In this document: in pieces, positions 23,932 through 33,314 of the stretch
Layout of the letters: each line of letters begins with the position of its first letter
Position numbering within the stretch: position 1 is the stretch's first letter
Assembly (NCBI GenBank): GCA_019307065.1
Contig: JAFDKH010000088.1
Span: 1 to 43,193 of the forward strand
Reading direction: 5' to 3'
Source of the DNA: Deltaproteobacteria bacterium
GTDB taxonomy: Bacteria > Myxococcota > B64-G9
DNA: 43,193 nt
Made by a program: the position numbers and the translations under genes
The notes under the pieces: generated by a model
What the model was told of the DNA's origin: nothing
Database searches by the model: none
What the model saw: only the letters and a program-made list of their open reading frames with translations

Positions 23932-26541
23932 TTGAAGCAACCAATAAAATTCGGTAAGTACTATTTTCTCGAAAGAATCAACATCGGAGGCATGGCCGAG
24001 GTTTTTAAGGCCAAGAGCTTCGGCGTCGAGGGGTTCGAGAAACTCATCGCTATTAAGAGAATTCTCCCAAATATCGCCGAAGATGAGGACTTCATCACCA
24101 TGTTTATCGATGAAGCCAAGATAGCCGTCCAGCTCAACCATGCCAACATTGCCCAGATATTTGACCTGGGTAAGATCGACGACAGCTATTTCATAGCGCT
24201 TGAATTCATTCAGGGCAAAGATCTGCGTACCATCTGGGACCGCCACAAACGACGTGGCCTGCGTATGCCAATCCCCATGTCGGCCTATGTCGTCACCCGA
24301 GTTTGTGAAGGACTGGATTACGCCCACCGCAAGAAAGATGCCGCGGGCCAAGAGCTAAACATCGTTCACCGCGATGTCAGCCCCCAGAACGTGTTGCTGT
24401 CATATGAGGGTGAAGTTAAAATCATCGATTTTGGTATCGCCAAAGCAGCCAACAAGGCATCTAAAACCCAGGCCGGCATTTTAAAAGGCAAATTCGGCTA
24501 CATGAGCCCCGAACAAGTTCGTGGTTTACCTCTCGATCGACGCAGCGATATTTTCGCGCTCGGTATTATTCTCTACGAGCTTTTGACAGGTGAACGTCTC
24601 TTTGTGGGCGAAAGCGATTTTTCGACTCTCGAGAAAGTGCGTAATGTTGAAATATTGCCTCCAACCACCTACAACCGGAACATTCCGGATACACTTGAAA
24701 AAATAGTCTTGAAGGCTTTGTCGAAAGATCCGGACGATCGCTTCCAGTCTTCTTATGACATGCAGGAAGAGCTTCAGAGATTCCTGATCTTGAGCAAATC
24801 CAATTTCGCGCGCAAAGACCTTTCTGGCTACATGAAGCGGGCCTTCAAGTCGGATATTCAGCGGGAACTGGAAAGGCACAAAAAACACGAAGAGATGATT
24901 GAAGAAACCGATGTCGGGGCTGATGCAGACGATGAACCGACAGAGTTGCCCACCAGCCGGGTCCCGCCCCTGGTATCTCAACAAGCTACCCTGGAACATG
25001 ACATACCCCCCTCGAACCAGATCCTGTCGCCGCAAGATTCAGGCAGCCTGGGAGCCATTCCCACAATCGCCGGGCCAGACGATGACGATGATGATGAAGA
25101 TTGCGAAACAGTGGTTTGGGATCCGCGCGAAGATCTTTCTGATGCGGGTCCGATAAATACGTCCAGTACCGAGATGCCGACTGCGCGGCCCCAGCCTCCA
25201 CCAATTGGGGGGCCACCATCGCGCAAACCGCCTCCCAGAATCAAACAACAGCCGCCGTCCTCGAAGCCGCCACCAACCAAACCTGATCGACCGGTGGCAC
25301 CTTATTTCGATGACGTTAGTTTCGACACCCAGACTGACGAGACTCCGAATGCTCTGTCGCCTTTCTCTCTTTCAGATGATCCCTACTCAACCGGCGAGGC
25401 AACACTTGCTGAAGAGAACCCGATAAGAAAGAAGCGTTCGCCTCTCAATATGGTCATCGCAGTCCTGGCGGTAATTGCTGTGGGTGTTTTTGGCTTTGCG
25501 GTTTTTAAATATTTGCAGCAACAAGGTATGTTCGGCGGCAGTGCTACCCTGATCATCCAGAGTACTCCGGCCAATACCCAGCTCTGGCTGGATGGCCAAC
25601 AGGTCAAGAACCGGGTCGAGAACGTCAAGCCGGGGGCCCACTTATTAGAAGCAAAAGCTGACAATTATCAGGCGTTTAAAGAAGAAATTCATATCGCTGC
25701 CGGAGAAGAAGTGCCCATTGCCATTAGCCTTAAATTTATTCCGGCAATTATTGAAATCAATATAACGCCGCCAGACGCAATAGTAAAAATGGACGGCAAG
25801 CAGGTAGGCGATAAAAGCCCGGTTCTGCTTGAAGATGTCTTGCCGGGTGTCGAGCACACTTTCGTCTTTGAACACGCAAAATATGTTAATCAGACCGAAA
25901 AATGGACACTGAAACCCCGCGAATCGATCAACAAAAAAATAGTCATGGTGGAAGCTTCTTTCGATCTCGATATTGACAGGATTCCATCCGGGGCCAAGAT
26001 TGTTTTAGACGGCAATCGTAAGGGACAAGCCCCTAAAGTCATCAAAGGGCTTAAAGCGACCAAACAATACCAATTGAACCTGCAGCGCAAGGACTATCAA
26101 CCCTGGAGCGGCACAATCTTCTTTGACGGAAGTGCCGTAAAAGTTGTCCGGCCGCGCCTGGAACCACTCTCAGAAACTGCTCCGACACCACGGAAAATAA
26201 ACGAAAAGCATGCTTCCCCGGGTCACACACCAAAACCGAAACCCAAAATAAAACCCAAACCCAAGGTAAAACCTAAAACCAAGATAAAACCTAAAAGCAA
26301 GATAAAACCTAAAACCAAAACTTCAGACTCGGTTAATATGGGGACCTTGCGGCTCAACTCAACTCCCTGGGGCAAGGTATTCATTGATGGCAAGGACGTC
26401 AACCAGAATACTCCCCTACCAAATTACAAACTCTCGCAGGGAGTGCATACCATCACAATTGAGTTTGCCAACGGCGGCAAGAAGACAGTTATTGTTGATA
26501 TCTTTTCCGGTCAGGTTACCAAGAAGATCGTCAAGAAATAA
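23932..26541 (+). CDS. Hanks-type Ser/Thr kinase with periplasmic PEGA domains
   Basis: An 869-residue transmembrane kinase. Residues 8-285 are the kinase domain: loop NIGGMAEV, Lys42 in AIK, Glu61, HRD (146-148), Asn153, DFG (166-168) and activation-loop end GYMSPEQ, all active-type, although the first glycine of the ATP loop is Asn17. An acidic and Pro-rich juxtamembrane region follows. One membrane helix lies at about 504-527. The periplasmic part has three PEGA-type repeats (about 540-750; phrases such as ANTQLWLDGQ and SGAKIVLDGNRKGQAPK), a Lys/Pro repeat and a fourth PEGA domain (about 802-868). PEGA domains are thought to bind cell wall or surface ligands, so this is probably an envelope sensor. 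Start is TTG with AAGG upstream; no ATG fits. Confidence 0.93.
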   Translation: MKQPIKFGKYYFLERINIGGMAEVFKAKSFGVEGFEKLIAIKRILPNIAEDEDFITMFIDEAKIAVQLNHANIAQIFDLGKIDDSYFIALEFIQGKDLRTIWDRHKRRGLRMPIPMSAYVVTRVCEGLDYAHRKKDAAGQELNIVHRDVSPQNVLLSYEGEVKIIDFGIAKAANKASKTQAGILKGKFGYMSPEQVRGLPLDRRSDIFALGIILYELLTGERLFVGESDFSTLEKVRNVEILPPTTYNRNIPDTLEKIVLKALSKDPDDRFQSSYDMQEELQRFLILSKSNFARKDLSGYMKRAFKSDIQRELERHKKHEEMIEETDVGADADDEPTELPTSRVPPLVSQQATLEHDIPPSNQILSPQDSGSLGAIPTIAGPDDDDDDEDCETVVWDPREDLSDAGPINTSSTEMPTARPQPPPIGGPPSRKPPPRIKQQPPSSKPPPTKPDRPVAPYFDDVSFDTQTDETPNALSPFSLSDDPYSTGEATLAEENPIRKKRSPLNMVIAVLAVIAVGVFGFAVFKYLQQQGMFGGSATLIIQSTPANTQLWLDGQQVKNRVENVKPGAHLLEAKADNYQAFKEEIHIAAGEEVPIAISLKFIPAIIEINITPPDAIVKMDGKQVGDKSPVLLEDVLPGVEHTFVFEHAKYVNQTEKWTLKPRESINKKIVMVEASFDLDIDRIPSGAKIVLDGNRKGQAPKVIKGLKATKQYQLNLQRKDYQPWSGTIFFDGSAVKVVRPRLEPLSETAPTPRKINEKHASPGHTPKPKPKIKPKPKVKPKTKIKPKSKIKPKTKTSDSVNMGTLRLNSTPWGKVFIDGKDVNQNTPLPNYKLSQGVHTITIEFANGGKKTVIVDIFSGQVTKKIVKK
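26230..26322 (+). repeat. Lys/Pro-rich repeat region in the kinase gene
   Basis: Codes for alternating K-P-K units; the later part repeats a hexapeptide IKPK(T/S)K in 18-base units. It separates the third and fourth PEGA domains and probably acts as an extended basic spacer that could touch the cell wall. Confidence 0.85.
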
Positions 26542-26576
26542 TCAGAGTGTCAAGAACAGGTGTAGTTAACTGCCGA

Positions 26577-27866
26577 CTACCAGTCCTCGGTGCCGTCCCT
26601 GTCATCAAGCGGATCGCCGCTTTCGTTTGTTTTTGTTTTTTTGTTGTTTTCTAGCTCACCGTGCGTGTCTCGATTGATCCGGGCCGATTCACTTTCATTG
26701 CTATGCCAGTCCTCAGTACCTGAATGACCCGAGAGGGGATCGCCCTCTTCACGGAATTTCTTCAGTGCCCTGAGACCCTCGCGCATGAACTTGCGCCCAA
26801 AGTTTCTTACTTCTTCTTCCAATCCGTAGTCATTGAGCTCCATGGTTAACGTATCTTTATAGAGAATGCGTGCCTGGCTGAACTCGAACAAATAGCTAAC
26901 AAGTTCAATTTCGTAAGGCTTGTGCTTCAACTGACACAGCCAGACCCAGTCCAGGCCCAGGGTCTGGCCGAGACGCAAAACTTCGCCGCGCAAATCACTG
27001 TCTGATACCGCCTTGCCGGCCCGCTCGACTATCTGGGTAAAGCCGCTACCGGCCTTGCCGGGCGTCAATTGAATGTCTAAAGATACCAGGTTACCCGCAT
27101 CTACCTTGACAACCTTGCCCCAATTTTCGTAACCAGGCATTTTTACCATGACCAAGTGATTGCCAGCAGTCAAGCCGTCCATGCTGTCGGGAGTAACGCC
27201 TTTTAACTTGCCATCCAGGTAGAGATTTCCGCCACTCGGAGTGGTTTTAATTGCCAGGCTGCCAAGCGGCTGGCTGCCTAGCCTCTTTTTGACTTCAATA
27301 AAGATCTCAAGCACGAATCCCTCGTAGGCCGTTTTGTTCAGCTTGAGATGCCGATCGAGGAGTAGCAAATCCAGAAATGCCTTTTGGGCCGCCTTTTTGT
27401 TGCCTTGCATCGCATTGCCAACAGCTAACAATAAAATACTTTCTTTGTATCGCTTGAGCGGGCTGAGTTGACCGCCCATCTTCTCGAACGCCCTTCTGGC
27501 TTTATTAGCTTGCCTGACACCTTCCTCGTATTCCATTTCCCGTAAGGCCTTTTTTGCAGCGATCATCGACTTGCGAGCCTTTTCCATGAATTGCTTGTTC
27601 TTGCCAGTTGGGGCTGCTTGAAGCTTGCTGGTCAAGTCGAGTACTTGAATTTTTGGAGTTTCCAGCATCACCTTCCTGAGCAATTGCGTGATCCGCCCGG
27701 CCTTATGGGCGAGATCGTCCGCCAATCCAACCGCAAAAACCTGAGTTCGATTGCGTTTCTGTTTCTTTTTCTTGGGACTCGCCAATACTGTTGAGGCAAC
27801 CAGGCCCTGTAATAGAAACATCGTCAGCCACAACCCTACGCGCGGATTTCTTCTAAGATACGTCAT
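26577..27866 (-). CDS. Exported TPR-like / PEGA domain protein (paralogue 1)
   Basis: A 429-residue protein with a signal peptide (core VGLWLTMFLLQGLVAS). Residues about 70-190 are Ala/Lys-rich helical repeats. Residues about 200-262 are a PEGA domain: GSLAIKTTPSGGNLYLDGKLKG and GNHLVMVKMPGYENWG. The C-terminal half is helical. Near its end the phrase GDPL-x4-GTEDW occurs twice, the second time as the last residues of the protein. TTG at 27878 is in frame, but GAGG six bases before the ATG at 27866 favours ATG. Same length class and PEGA position as the two paralogues upstream, but it lacks their C-terminal membrane segment. It converges with the PEGA kinase gene. Confidence 0.8.
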   Translation of the reverse strand: MTYLRRNPRVGLWLTMFLLQGLVASTVLASPKKKKQKRNRTQVFAVGLADDLAHKAGRITQLLRKVMLETPKIQVLDLTSKLQAAPTGKNKQFMEKARKSMIAAKKALREMEYEEGVRQANKARRAFEKMGGQLSPLKRYKESILLLAVGNAMQGNKKAAQKAFLDLLLLDRHLKLNKTAYEGFVLEIFIEVKKRLGSQPLGSLAIKTTPSGGNLYLDGKLKGVTPDSMDGLTAGNHLVMVKMPGYENWGKVVKVDAGNLVSLDIQLTPGKAGSGFTQIVERAGKAVSDSDLRGEVLRLGQTLGLDWVWLCQLKHKPYEIELVSYLFEFSQARILYKDTLTMELNDYGLEEEVRNFGRKFMREGLRALKKFREEGDPLSGHSGTEDWHSNESESARINRDTHGELENNKKTKTNESGDPLDDRDGTEDW

Positions 27867-27917
27867 GAAACACCTCAAATGTTCGACGAATCACACCAGC
27901 CAAAATTCGGCCCCTGA

Positions 27918-29257
27918 CTAGAAACTGAACTCAATCGCCCCCTCTTCGGGCTGCATAAGATACCAAACCAATACACCTGTTCCGCCGGCTACCGCCAGCC
28001 CGCCCCCAACAATTGTCCAGAACCACCACTTTTCATAGAAGGCGTCAGCCTCGGGAGCATAAGGTATACAGCGACTAGAGGCACCATCACAGATCTCACC
28101 AACTGCGCAATCCGAGTCAGAATTACAGCGGGCAACTGCCACCGCAAGCTGATCGCCTTTCTTACCATCACCCGTGGAAGTCGGAATTTTAACATCGCGG
28201 TACAATGAAGAGAAAAACGCATCTGCTCTGGCGAGAAAGTTAGATCTGGTCAGATTGAAACTGGCGGTCTTGAGTTTCAGCATTTTGGGCGGGGCCATCT
28301 GTATCAAAACCGCTTCGGCAGTTACCTCGTCACCGCGCTGTTTGACTTTTATAGCGACAAACTTCTCTACTCTTAGCCAGGTGCCGAAAGCTAAAGGACC
28401 TTTTTCTGGCGGATCTTCATCCAGATCCCCCAGCAATGGCTTGGTCTTGTTGATGAATGTCGAAAACTGCGGCGCCATTTGCAAGCTGGCCTCGGTGGTT
28501 TCCTCATGAGTGGCATAAAAATCGACACGCTGTCACCTTCCGGAACCTTGACCAGGGTCAAAGGTGAAATTCCCTTGTAGACGCCGTTCAAATACACTTC
28601 GGCAGCCGAGGGGGTGCTTTTTACCTGGACCGTTCCTACCGGCGAGGCGGCTACCTCTTCTCTTACCTGGTTGAAAATTTCGATCATTGAAGGTGGGAAC
28701 ACTTTGGTATCGATTGTTTTGCGCCTATCAAACAATGCGACAGTCTTGAAACTGAAGGTGCCCCGTTCGTTGTCTCCTGACAAAATGTAGGCGGCGCCCA
28801 AGAAAAGCAGAGCATCTAAATATGGTCCTCCGTCCCCCAGGCGCCCGGCAGCTTTTTGAAAAAGCTCAATCGCTTTGTTCAGCTTATCAATCGCGTCATC
28901 CAGCTCGAGGTCGTCATACTGGTTTTTCCCGCTCTTGGTTAGCTCGACGGCCTTGGCATAGGCATCAAGACGTGAGTCACTCGCTCCTTGATTGAGAAAC
29001 GCACGCATGTCGACCAGATCAAAATCTTCAGCGCGGTTAAAGTTTTCTCGGGCAAGGTGGTTCAATACGGCGGCGGCTTTCTCAGAAAACTTGTCGGTTG
29101 CCACAGCAACGCAAGCCGTTGGCGGGGCGTCGTCAATCTGCGCCCAAGCCCGGCTATTAAAAGCCGGAAGGTCCAACAATGCCGGAACCAGTATACAAAC
29201 GGCAATAACAACTGCACTCAGACAGGGAAAGCCAAAATTTTTATTGTTGGGTGCCAT
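27918..29257 (-). pseudogene. Exported PEGA domain protein (paralogue 2), frameshifted
   Basis: Two overlapping open frames make one gene. The upstream part (from ATG 29257) has a signal peptide, helical repeats and the first half of a PEGA domain (VYLNGVYKGISP); it goes out of frame after SVSIF. The downstream part continues in the next frame as ATHEETTEASLQMAPQF and ends with the Cys motif CNSDSDC-VGEIC, a WWFW membrane helix and EFSF. Adding one base at the A5 run (28517-28521; T5 in the coding strand) restores a single 446-residue protein, close to the 440 of paralogue 3. It may be a sequencing error, a recent mutation, or slippage. Both parts keep normal coding character, so inactivation, if real, is recent. 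Lies 51 bases upstream of paralogue 1. Confidence 0.75.
28517..28521 (-). other. Probable single-base frameshift site
   Basis: A homopolymer of five A (T5 in the coding strand) where the two frames of the PEGA paralogue meet. One more T would give ...S-I-F-Y-A-T-H-E-E, joining the frames. Confidence 0.7.
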
Positions 29258-29288
29258 TCAAATAACCTTTCTCCAGGCTTTCCTTGAT

Positions 29289-30611
29289 TTAGAACTCTAT
29301 CAGTATCTGGCTTTCCGGCTCAGAGCCCCGGGGCAGGAAAACCGCTAACAAGGTCGCTAGCGTAGCGGCCCCTACTCCGATCCCCGTCCAGAAATACCAG
29401 CGCTCGATAATCGGTGTTGGTTCTTCTTCTTTGAAACGATCTTCGTCTTTCAAGCGCAACTGACCTCCACCCTCCGCTATGGGATCTTTGAATTGTAGCA
29501 TATTTGAGCGGGAGGTAATCAGATCAGAAAAAAATTTATCTATTACTTTGGCAACATCCGGCGATCCGGTATTGACTGTGCCCAGATGCCAGTTGACCGG
29601 GTTACCGGTCTTCACGTCAAAAATACCGAACTGAGCGGAGACCTGCTTGCCGCGTTGAACCAGGCCGCCTAAGGCAACCTGATCCACTCGGGCTGCTTCG
29701 AGCACCGTCTGCAATTCTTTGGACAAGCGAACACCGGCCTGCATCTGTGACGCAAACCGAGAGATATCCCGAATCAACCCTTCACCGCCTGGTAGGTCGA
29801 GCAGCCGGCATCTTTCTTCACGCTGGGAGTCCTTTTCGATCCTTGCGGTCCCTCCCCAGGTTTCGAAACCCATTTTTCGCACAACTACTAAATGCTTACC
29901 AACCGGCAAGTTGTCGACTGTACAAGGTGTTATTCCTCTGAAGACCCCGTCAATATAAACTCGGCCGTGACTGGGATTCGAAAACAGTGACAATGACCCA
30001 AGCGGTCCACTGATTACATGCTTGCGAACTGTCTCGAATGTACGAATCATGGCAGGCGGAAATATTGACTCGTCAAGCTGTGCCCGGCGATCGTAAACCA
30101 CCAGACGACTGAAGGAATCCTGTCCTTGCTGAAGTTCTCCCTTGAGAATTAAGGATGCTCCGAGATATGTAAGGGCCGTTACATAGTTTCGCAAAGAGTC
30201 GCGCTCGACTTCGGCCGGTACTTTCTCAAACAAGTCGATCGCACAAGCCAGTTCACCAATCGCCTTGACCAACTCGAGATTTTCGTAGTTGATCAGTCCC
30301 TTGTTCAGTTCGGAAATGGCGGCCTTGAACTCCCCCGATTGGGCCGGCAGTTCTGTATTTCCAATAATCTGTTCAGAATCAACTAGTTCGAATTTATCTT
30401 CGCGCATCAGGCGCTGCATCCCGAAATGCTCAAAAAGTCCAGAGGCGTTCAGGGTGAACACATCCTGAGCAGCCACTAAAACAGCAACTCGGGTCTTAGC
30501 CTCCTGTGCCCCGACCAATCCCGAACCAAAGATTACGGGTAAAACAATGCAAATAAGAGGCAGCTGAAGGCCAAGTTTGATCCAACTCCTGTTTTTCGGC
30601 CGCACCGGCAT
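29289..30611 (-). CDS. Exported TPR-like / PEGA domain protein (paralogue 3)
   Basis: A 440-residue protein. N-terminal signal sequence (LQLPLICIVLPVIFGSGLVGA), helical repeat region (AISELNKGLINYENLELVKAI), the conserved phrase IFPPAMIRTFETVRKHV just before the PEGA domain (about 200-262: GSLSLFSNPSHGRVYIDGVFRG, VVVRKMGFETWG), then a second domain and a C-terminal membrane helix (about 403-425) preceded by RWYFW and followed by a short tail ending LIEF. The FPPxMI phrase, W-x-FW and tail are shared with paralogue 2. Likely exported and held in the inner or outer envelope by the C-terminal helix. No strong ribosome site precedes the ATG. Thirty-one bases separate it from paralogue 2. Confidence 0.82.
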   Translation of the reverse strand: MPVRPKNRSWIKLGLQLPLICIVLPVIFGSGLVGAQEAKTRVAVLVAAQDVFTLNASGLFEHFGMQRLMREDKFELVDSEQIIGNTELPAQSGEFKAAISELNKGLINYENLELVKAIGELACAIDLFEKVPAEVERDSLRNYVTALTYLGASLILKGELQQGQDSFSRLVVYDRRAQLDESIFPPAMIRTFETVRKHVISGPLGSLSLFSNPSHGRVYIDGVFRGITPCTVDNLPVGKHLVVVRKMGFETWGGTARIEKDSQREERCRLLDLPGGEGLIRDISRFASQMQAGVRLSKELQTVLEAARVDQVALGGLVQRGKQVSAQFGIFDVKTGNPVNWHLGTVNTGSPDVAKVIDKFFSDLITSRSNMLQFKDPIAEGGGQLRLKDEDRFKEEEPTPIIERWYFWTGIGVGAATLATLLAVFLPRGSEPESQILIEF

Positions 30612-30691
30612 GCTCTAATTAGCCCGCCATTTCATAAGAATTCCATATCCTTGCTTCGGGTAAACTAGCATACACACAAGGTGCTTGGCAT

Positions 30692-30718
30692 TTTTTATCA
30701 CCTACACTGGGAAGTCAA
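30692..30718 (-). promoter_or_regulatory. Weak candidate promoter for the PEGA paralogue cluster
   Basis: On the minus strand: TTGACT (30713-30718), a short 15-base spacer ending in TGA, TAAAAA (30692-30697). It lies in the 145-base gap upstream of paralogue 3; no better match seen there. Confidence 0.28.
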
Positions 30719-30756
30719 CCACAATCCCAGGATATTTCGGGAGTATAAATAGGTGC

Positions 30757-31857
30757 CTATGGATTGACGTAGTAGAATCGGTAGGTGCCCGCATCTTCCA
30801 ACAACCTGTCTTGTTGGTCCTTGGCTCGAATGCGCAGCTTAACATTGGAACTAATATAATAATCCCGGGGCTTGGTGTAACGCTTGACAATCGCGCGCTT
30901 GATCATGCCCAATTGCGCCAGTGGATCGCGGGTTTCTTTGAGTTTGGTCATCACCATACTGCCGGTTACATGTGTACTTCCCTCAACTGCCACAAATCTG
31001 ACGCGCCGGGGGATCTTGTAGCCTTCGCTCGATCGAGTATCCTTTATGAACCCGTCTAAACTAAAATTAACTCTGGGAGTCACAACGATTTTACCGTTTG
31101 AATCCGCTAAAATAGCCCAACCACGAGTAACCTTTCCATATTCTTCGGTTGTCTCCATCTCTGCGAAAATAACCGAAAGGTCTTTTTTTATTGACTTGAA
31201 GCGAAACCAGCGGCGGGCCTGATCATATGGAGCAATATCCATGTAAGAGTGATCAGCGTAACCGATGCCACTAATCATAGTTTTCTTATTTCCTTGAATG
31301 ACCGTCCCGGTGACTTTGGCACGCGGACTCGTAAAAACCATATTGTAGGTACCGTCGTTCTCTCCGAAACGCAGTTGACCACTTCCGGGTTTTACCGGCT
31401 CAACTTCGTTTTCATACTTGAGATTAATTTTCAGGTTCTTGCAGCGTACAGAGATCTGTAAACCAGCTTTGTCGCCCTGAACAGTATTCGATCCAAATTT
31501 TAAAGCGAAACGATCTTTGCTCCATGACCATTCGTCATCGTCATAATCGACTTTGCACTTTGTTTTCTTTCCGGCATCATCGACATACTGCACACTGACC
31601 GCTCCATTATGATCACCAATGCCGAGATTGGAGATAACAAAGTCTACTCCGATCATGAAACGACCATCATCGGTCCAGACACCGTGACCCCAGGCTTCAG
31701 AATATGACTCGTTATCTTTCAAGTGCGGTTGAAAGTCAGCCAATCCAACCGATTTGACCTTACCGAAAGAAGAGACCGAGCTCGCTCCGAGAGCTAAATC
31801 CGGCAGGGCAATCAACATCACAAAAGCAATACCTGGCCATAATTTTCGAGTGTTCAT
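30757..31857 (-). CDS. Exported lipocalin-like protein (AttH/CrtC/Svf1-like)
   Basis: A 366-residue protein with a signal peptide (PGIAFVMLIALPDLALG). The rest is beta-rich in two halves. The phrase ISGIGYADHSYMDIAP followed by RRWFRFKSI matches the G-x-G-Y-x-D-H motif of the AttH/CrtC/Svf1-type double lipocalin fold, where His and Asp lie near a ligand pocket. That family binds or hydrates lipids. Here it would work in the periplasm, perhaps as a lipid carrier, since it follows the CDP-alcohol phosphatidyltransferase gene by 46 bases. AAGGA eight bases before the ATG supports the start. The family call is from motif memory. Confidence 0.65.
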   Translation of the reverse strand: MNTRKLWPGIAFVMLIALPDLALGASSVSSFGKVKSVGLADFQPHLKDNESYSEAWGHGVWTDDGRFMIGVDFVISNLGIGDHNGAVSVQYVDDAGKKTKCKVDYDDDEWSWSKDRFALKFGSNTVQGDKAGLQISVRCKNLKINLKYENEVEPVKPGSGQLRFGENDGTYNMVFTSPRAKVTGTVIQGNKKTMISGIGYADHSYMDIAPYDQARRWFRFKSIKKDLSVIFAEMETTEEYGKVTRGWAILADSNGKIVVTPRVNFSLDGFIKDTRSSEGYKIPRRVRFVAVEGSTHVTGSMVMTKLKETRDPLAQLGMIKRAIVKRYTKPRDYYISSNVKLRIRAKDQQDRLLEDAGTYRFYYVNP

Positions 31858-31903
31858 TTAATCTATCCTTATGTGTTTGACGAACTAAGTTTGCTATTCT
31901 TCA

Positions 31904-33280
31904 CTAATTGACCCTATCGGGCCCACCACTTAGTTGCCAACCCCACTGAATAATTCCCAATACAAACAGAATAACGGCTGCACCGATCGATATCCAAAAA
32001 CCTATGTACAGCCGATCGAAGCAGGCCAAGACCAGCAGTAAAAATATGTAGAAATCTCGCCGCACTAGTTGCATCGCAAATTCGGCCAGACTGCGGCGAG
32101 ACGGATAGGCGGTCGGGTCTTCAACCGGCTTGGTCTCCTCACCCTGAAAGAAATATCGCATCTTTTCAATGTTTCCGGTCCCCCCCCGCCAGCGAATCAG
32201 TTGATAGAAGGTCGCCGAATCTAATATGGTTACTGCCGCGAGGTGAAAAAGAGAAGCCCACAAATAGATATCATTTCCACCCATGCGCCAAATGCCTACT
32301 CCAATCCCGGCTATAAACAATGAGTTGTTGACCTCGTCCAGAACATTGTCGAACCATTCGCCAAACCGGCTGAACTGGAAACGAAGCCGGGCGACTTCAC
32401 CATCACAACCATCTAGCACCGACGACACGTGAAAAAGAAAAGCGCCCAACAAAACCCACCAGTACCCCGGCCATAGGAACATCAGCAAAATGGCTGCCCA
32501 GCCGATCAATCCGGCTATGAAAGTAATGTGGTTCGGGGTCAACGGTAACCGACAAAATATGAATCTTGAAAGCAACAAACTAACCGGCCTGTTCAACCAG
32601 CGACTAATCAGCCCGTCTCCGTTACGGCGCAAGGCACGCACCTGCCTGCTTTCGGCCCTGGAGACATCGGCCGGTTCCATGATGCGCCAGGTGAAACTGT
32701 TGTTCATCGAACGCAAGCGGACTTGTCCCTGGGCAACCATCCGGCTCAGTTCATCCGGCAGAGTTTTGCCCGGCGGCAGTTCTTTGGCAACTTGCGCATC
32801 AAGCAAAATCAGCCCGGCGAATCGATCCCCGGATGAGTTCAAGGCTTTGTGAAACTCTTCCCGACCGGGAAACCGTTCGGCCTCACCTGTGGCTGCCAAG
32901 CCGGCACTATCCTGCAATCCTTCGTTAAGCAGTCCCTGGAGCAAGTTGATCGAGAAAGCCGTGTCGGCAAAGAATACAACCAGCTGTTGATCTCGGTCAT
33001 CACTTGCTGCCCGAATAGCATCTGTGTGCGCACAGGCTTTACCTAACTTGATGATCGTAAGCCCCGCCTGACTGCCCCAGGCCACCTGGGCTTCTTTGCC
33101 CAGAGTCTCAGAATCTTCTTCCGACAATACCAGACGGCATGCCCGGGCCTTGAGATGGCGGACACATTTGATAGTCCGGGCCAAAACTGTCATTCCGGCA
33201 ATTCGAGACAGGGGCGCCGGGCGACCTTTAACCATCTTGGCGTGTCCGCAAGCGATGATTACTGCGGTCCAGTCGTTCAA
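31904..33280 (-). CDS. Nucleotidyltransferase-like / CDP-alcohol phosphatidyltransferase fusion
   Basis: A 458-residue two-domain enzyme. Residues about 1-215 resemble a sugar-phosphate nucleotidyltransferase (AVIIACGH, GRPAPLSRIAGMTVLARTI, FFADTAFS), but the usual P-K-P-L lysine is missing. Residues about 225-450 are a membrane CDP-alcohol phosphatidyltransferase with a complete signature: D290, D293, G294, A297, R298, G307, D311 and D315. The layout resembles bifunctional inositol-phosphate cytidylyltransferase/DIPP synthase proteins. It would join a CDP-activated alcohol or lipid to a second alcohol. Start is TTG (33280) with AGGAG seven bases upstream; no ATG fits. It follows the flippase gene by 34 bases and is likely in one transcript with it. 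Confidence 0.85.
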   Translation of the reverse strand: MNDWTAVIIACGHAKMVKGRPAPLSRIAGMTVLARTIKCVRHLKARACRLVLSEEDSETLGKEAQVAWGSQAGLTIIKLGKACAHTDAIRAASDDRDQQLVVFFADTAFSINLLQGLLNEGLQDSAGLAATGEAERFPGREEFHKALNSSGDRFAGLILLDAQVAKELPPGKTLPDELSRMVAQGQVRLRSMNNSFTWRIMEPADVSRAESRQVRALRRNGDGLISRWLNRPVSLLLSRFIFCRLPLTPNHITFIAGLIGWAAILLMFLWPGYWWVLLGAFLFHVSSVLDGCDGEVARLRFQFSRFGEWFDNVLDEVNNSLFIAGIGVGIWRMGGNDIYLWASLFHLAAVTILDSATFYQLIRWRGGTGNIEKMRYFFQGEETKPVEDPTAYPSRRSLAEFAMQLVRRDFYIFLLLVLACFDRLYIGFWISIGAAVILFVLGIIQWGWQLSGGPDRVN

Positions 33281-33314
33281 GGCCCTGCTCCTGTATTATC
33301 AACAGACAGACTGG

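Noticed and set aside
26230..26322. Possible non-coding repeat
   Set aside because: It stays in frame within the kinase and encodes a Lys/Pro spacer.
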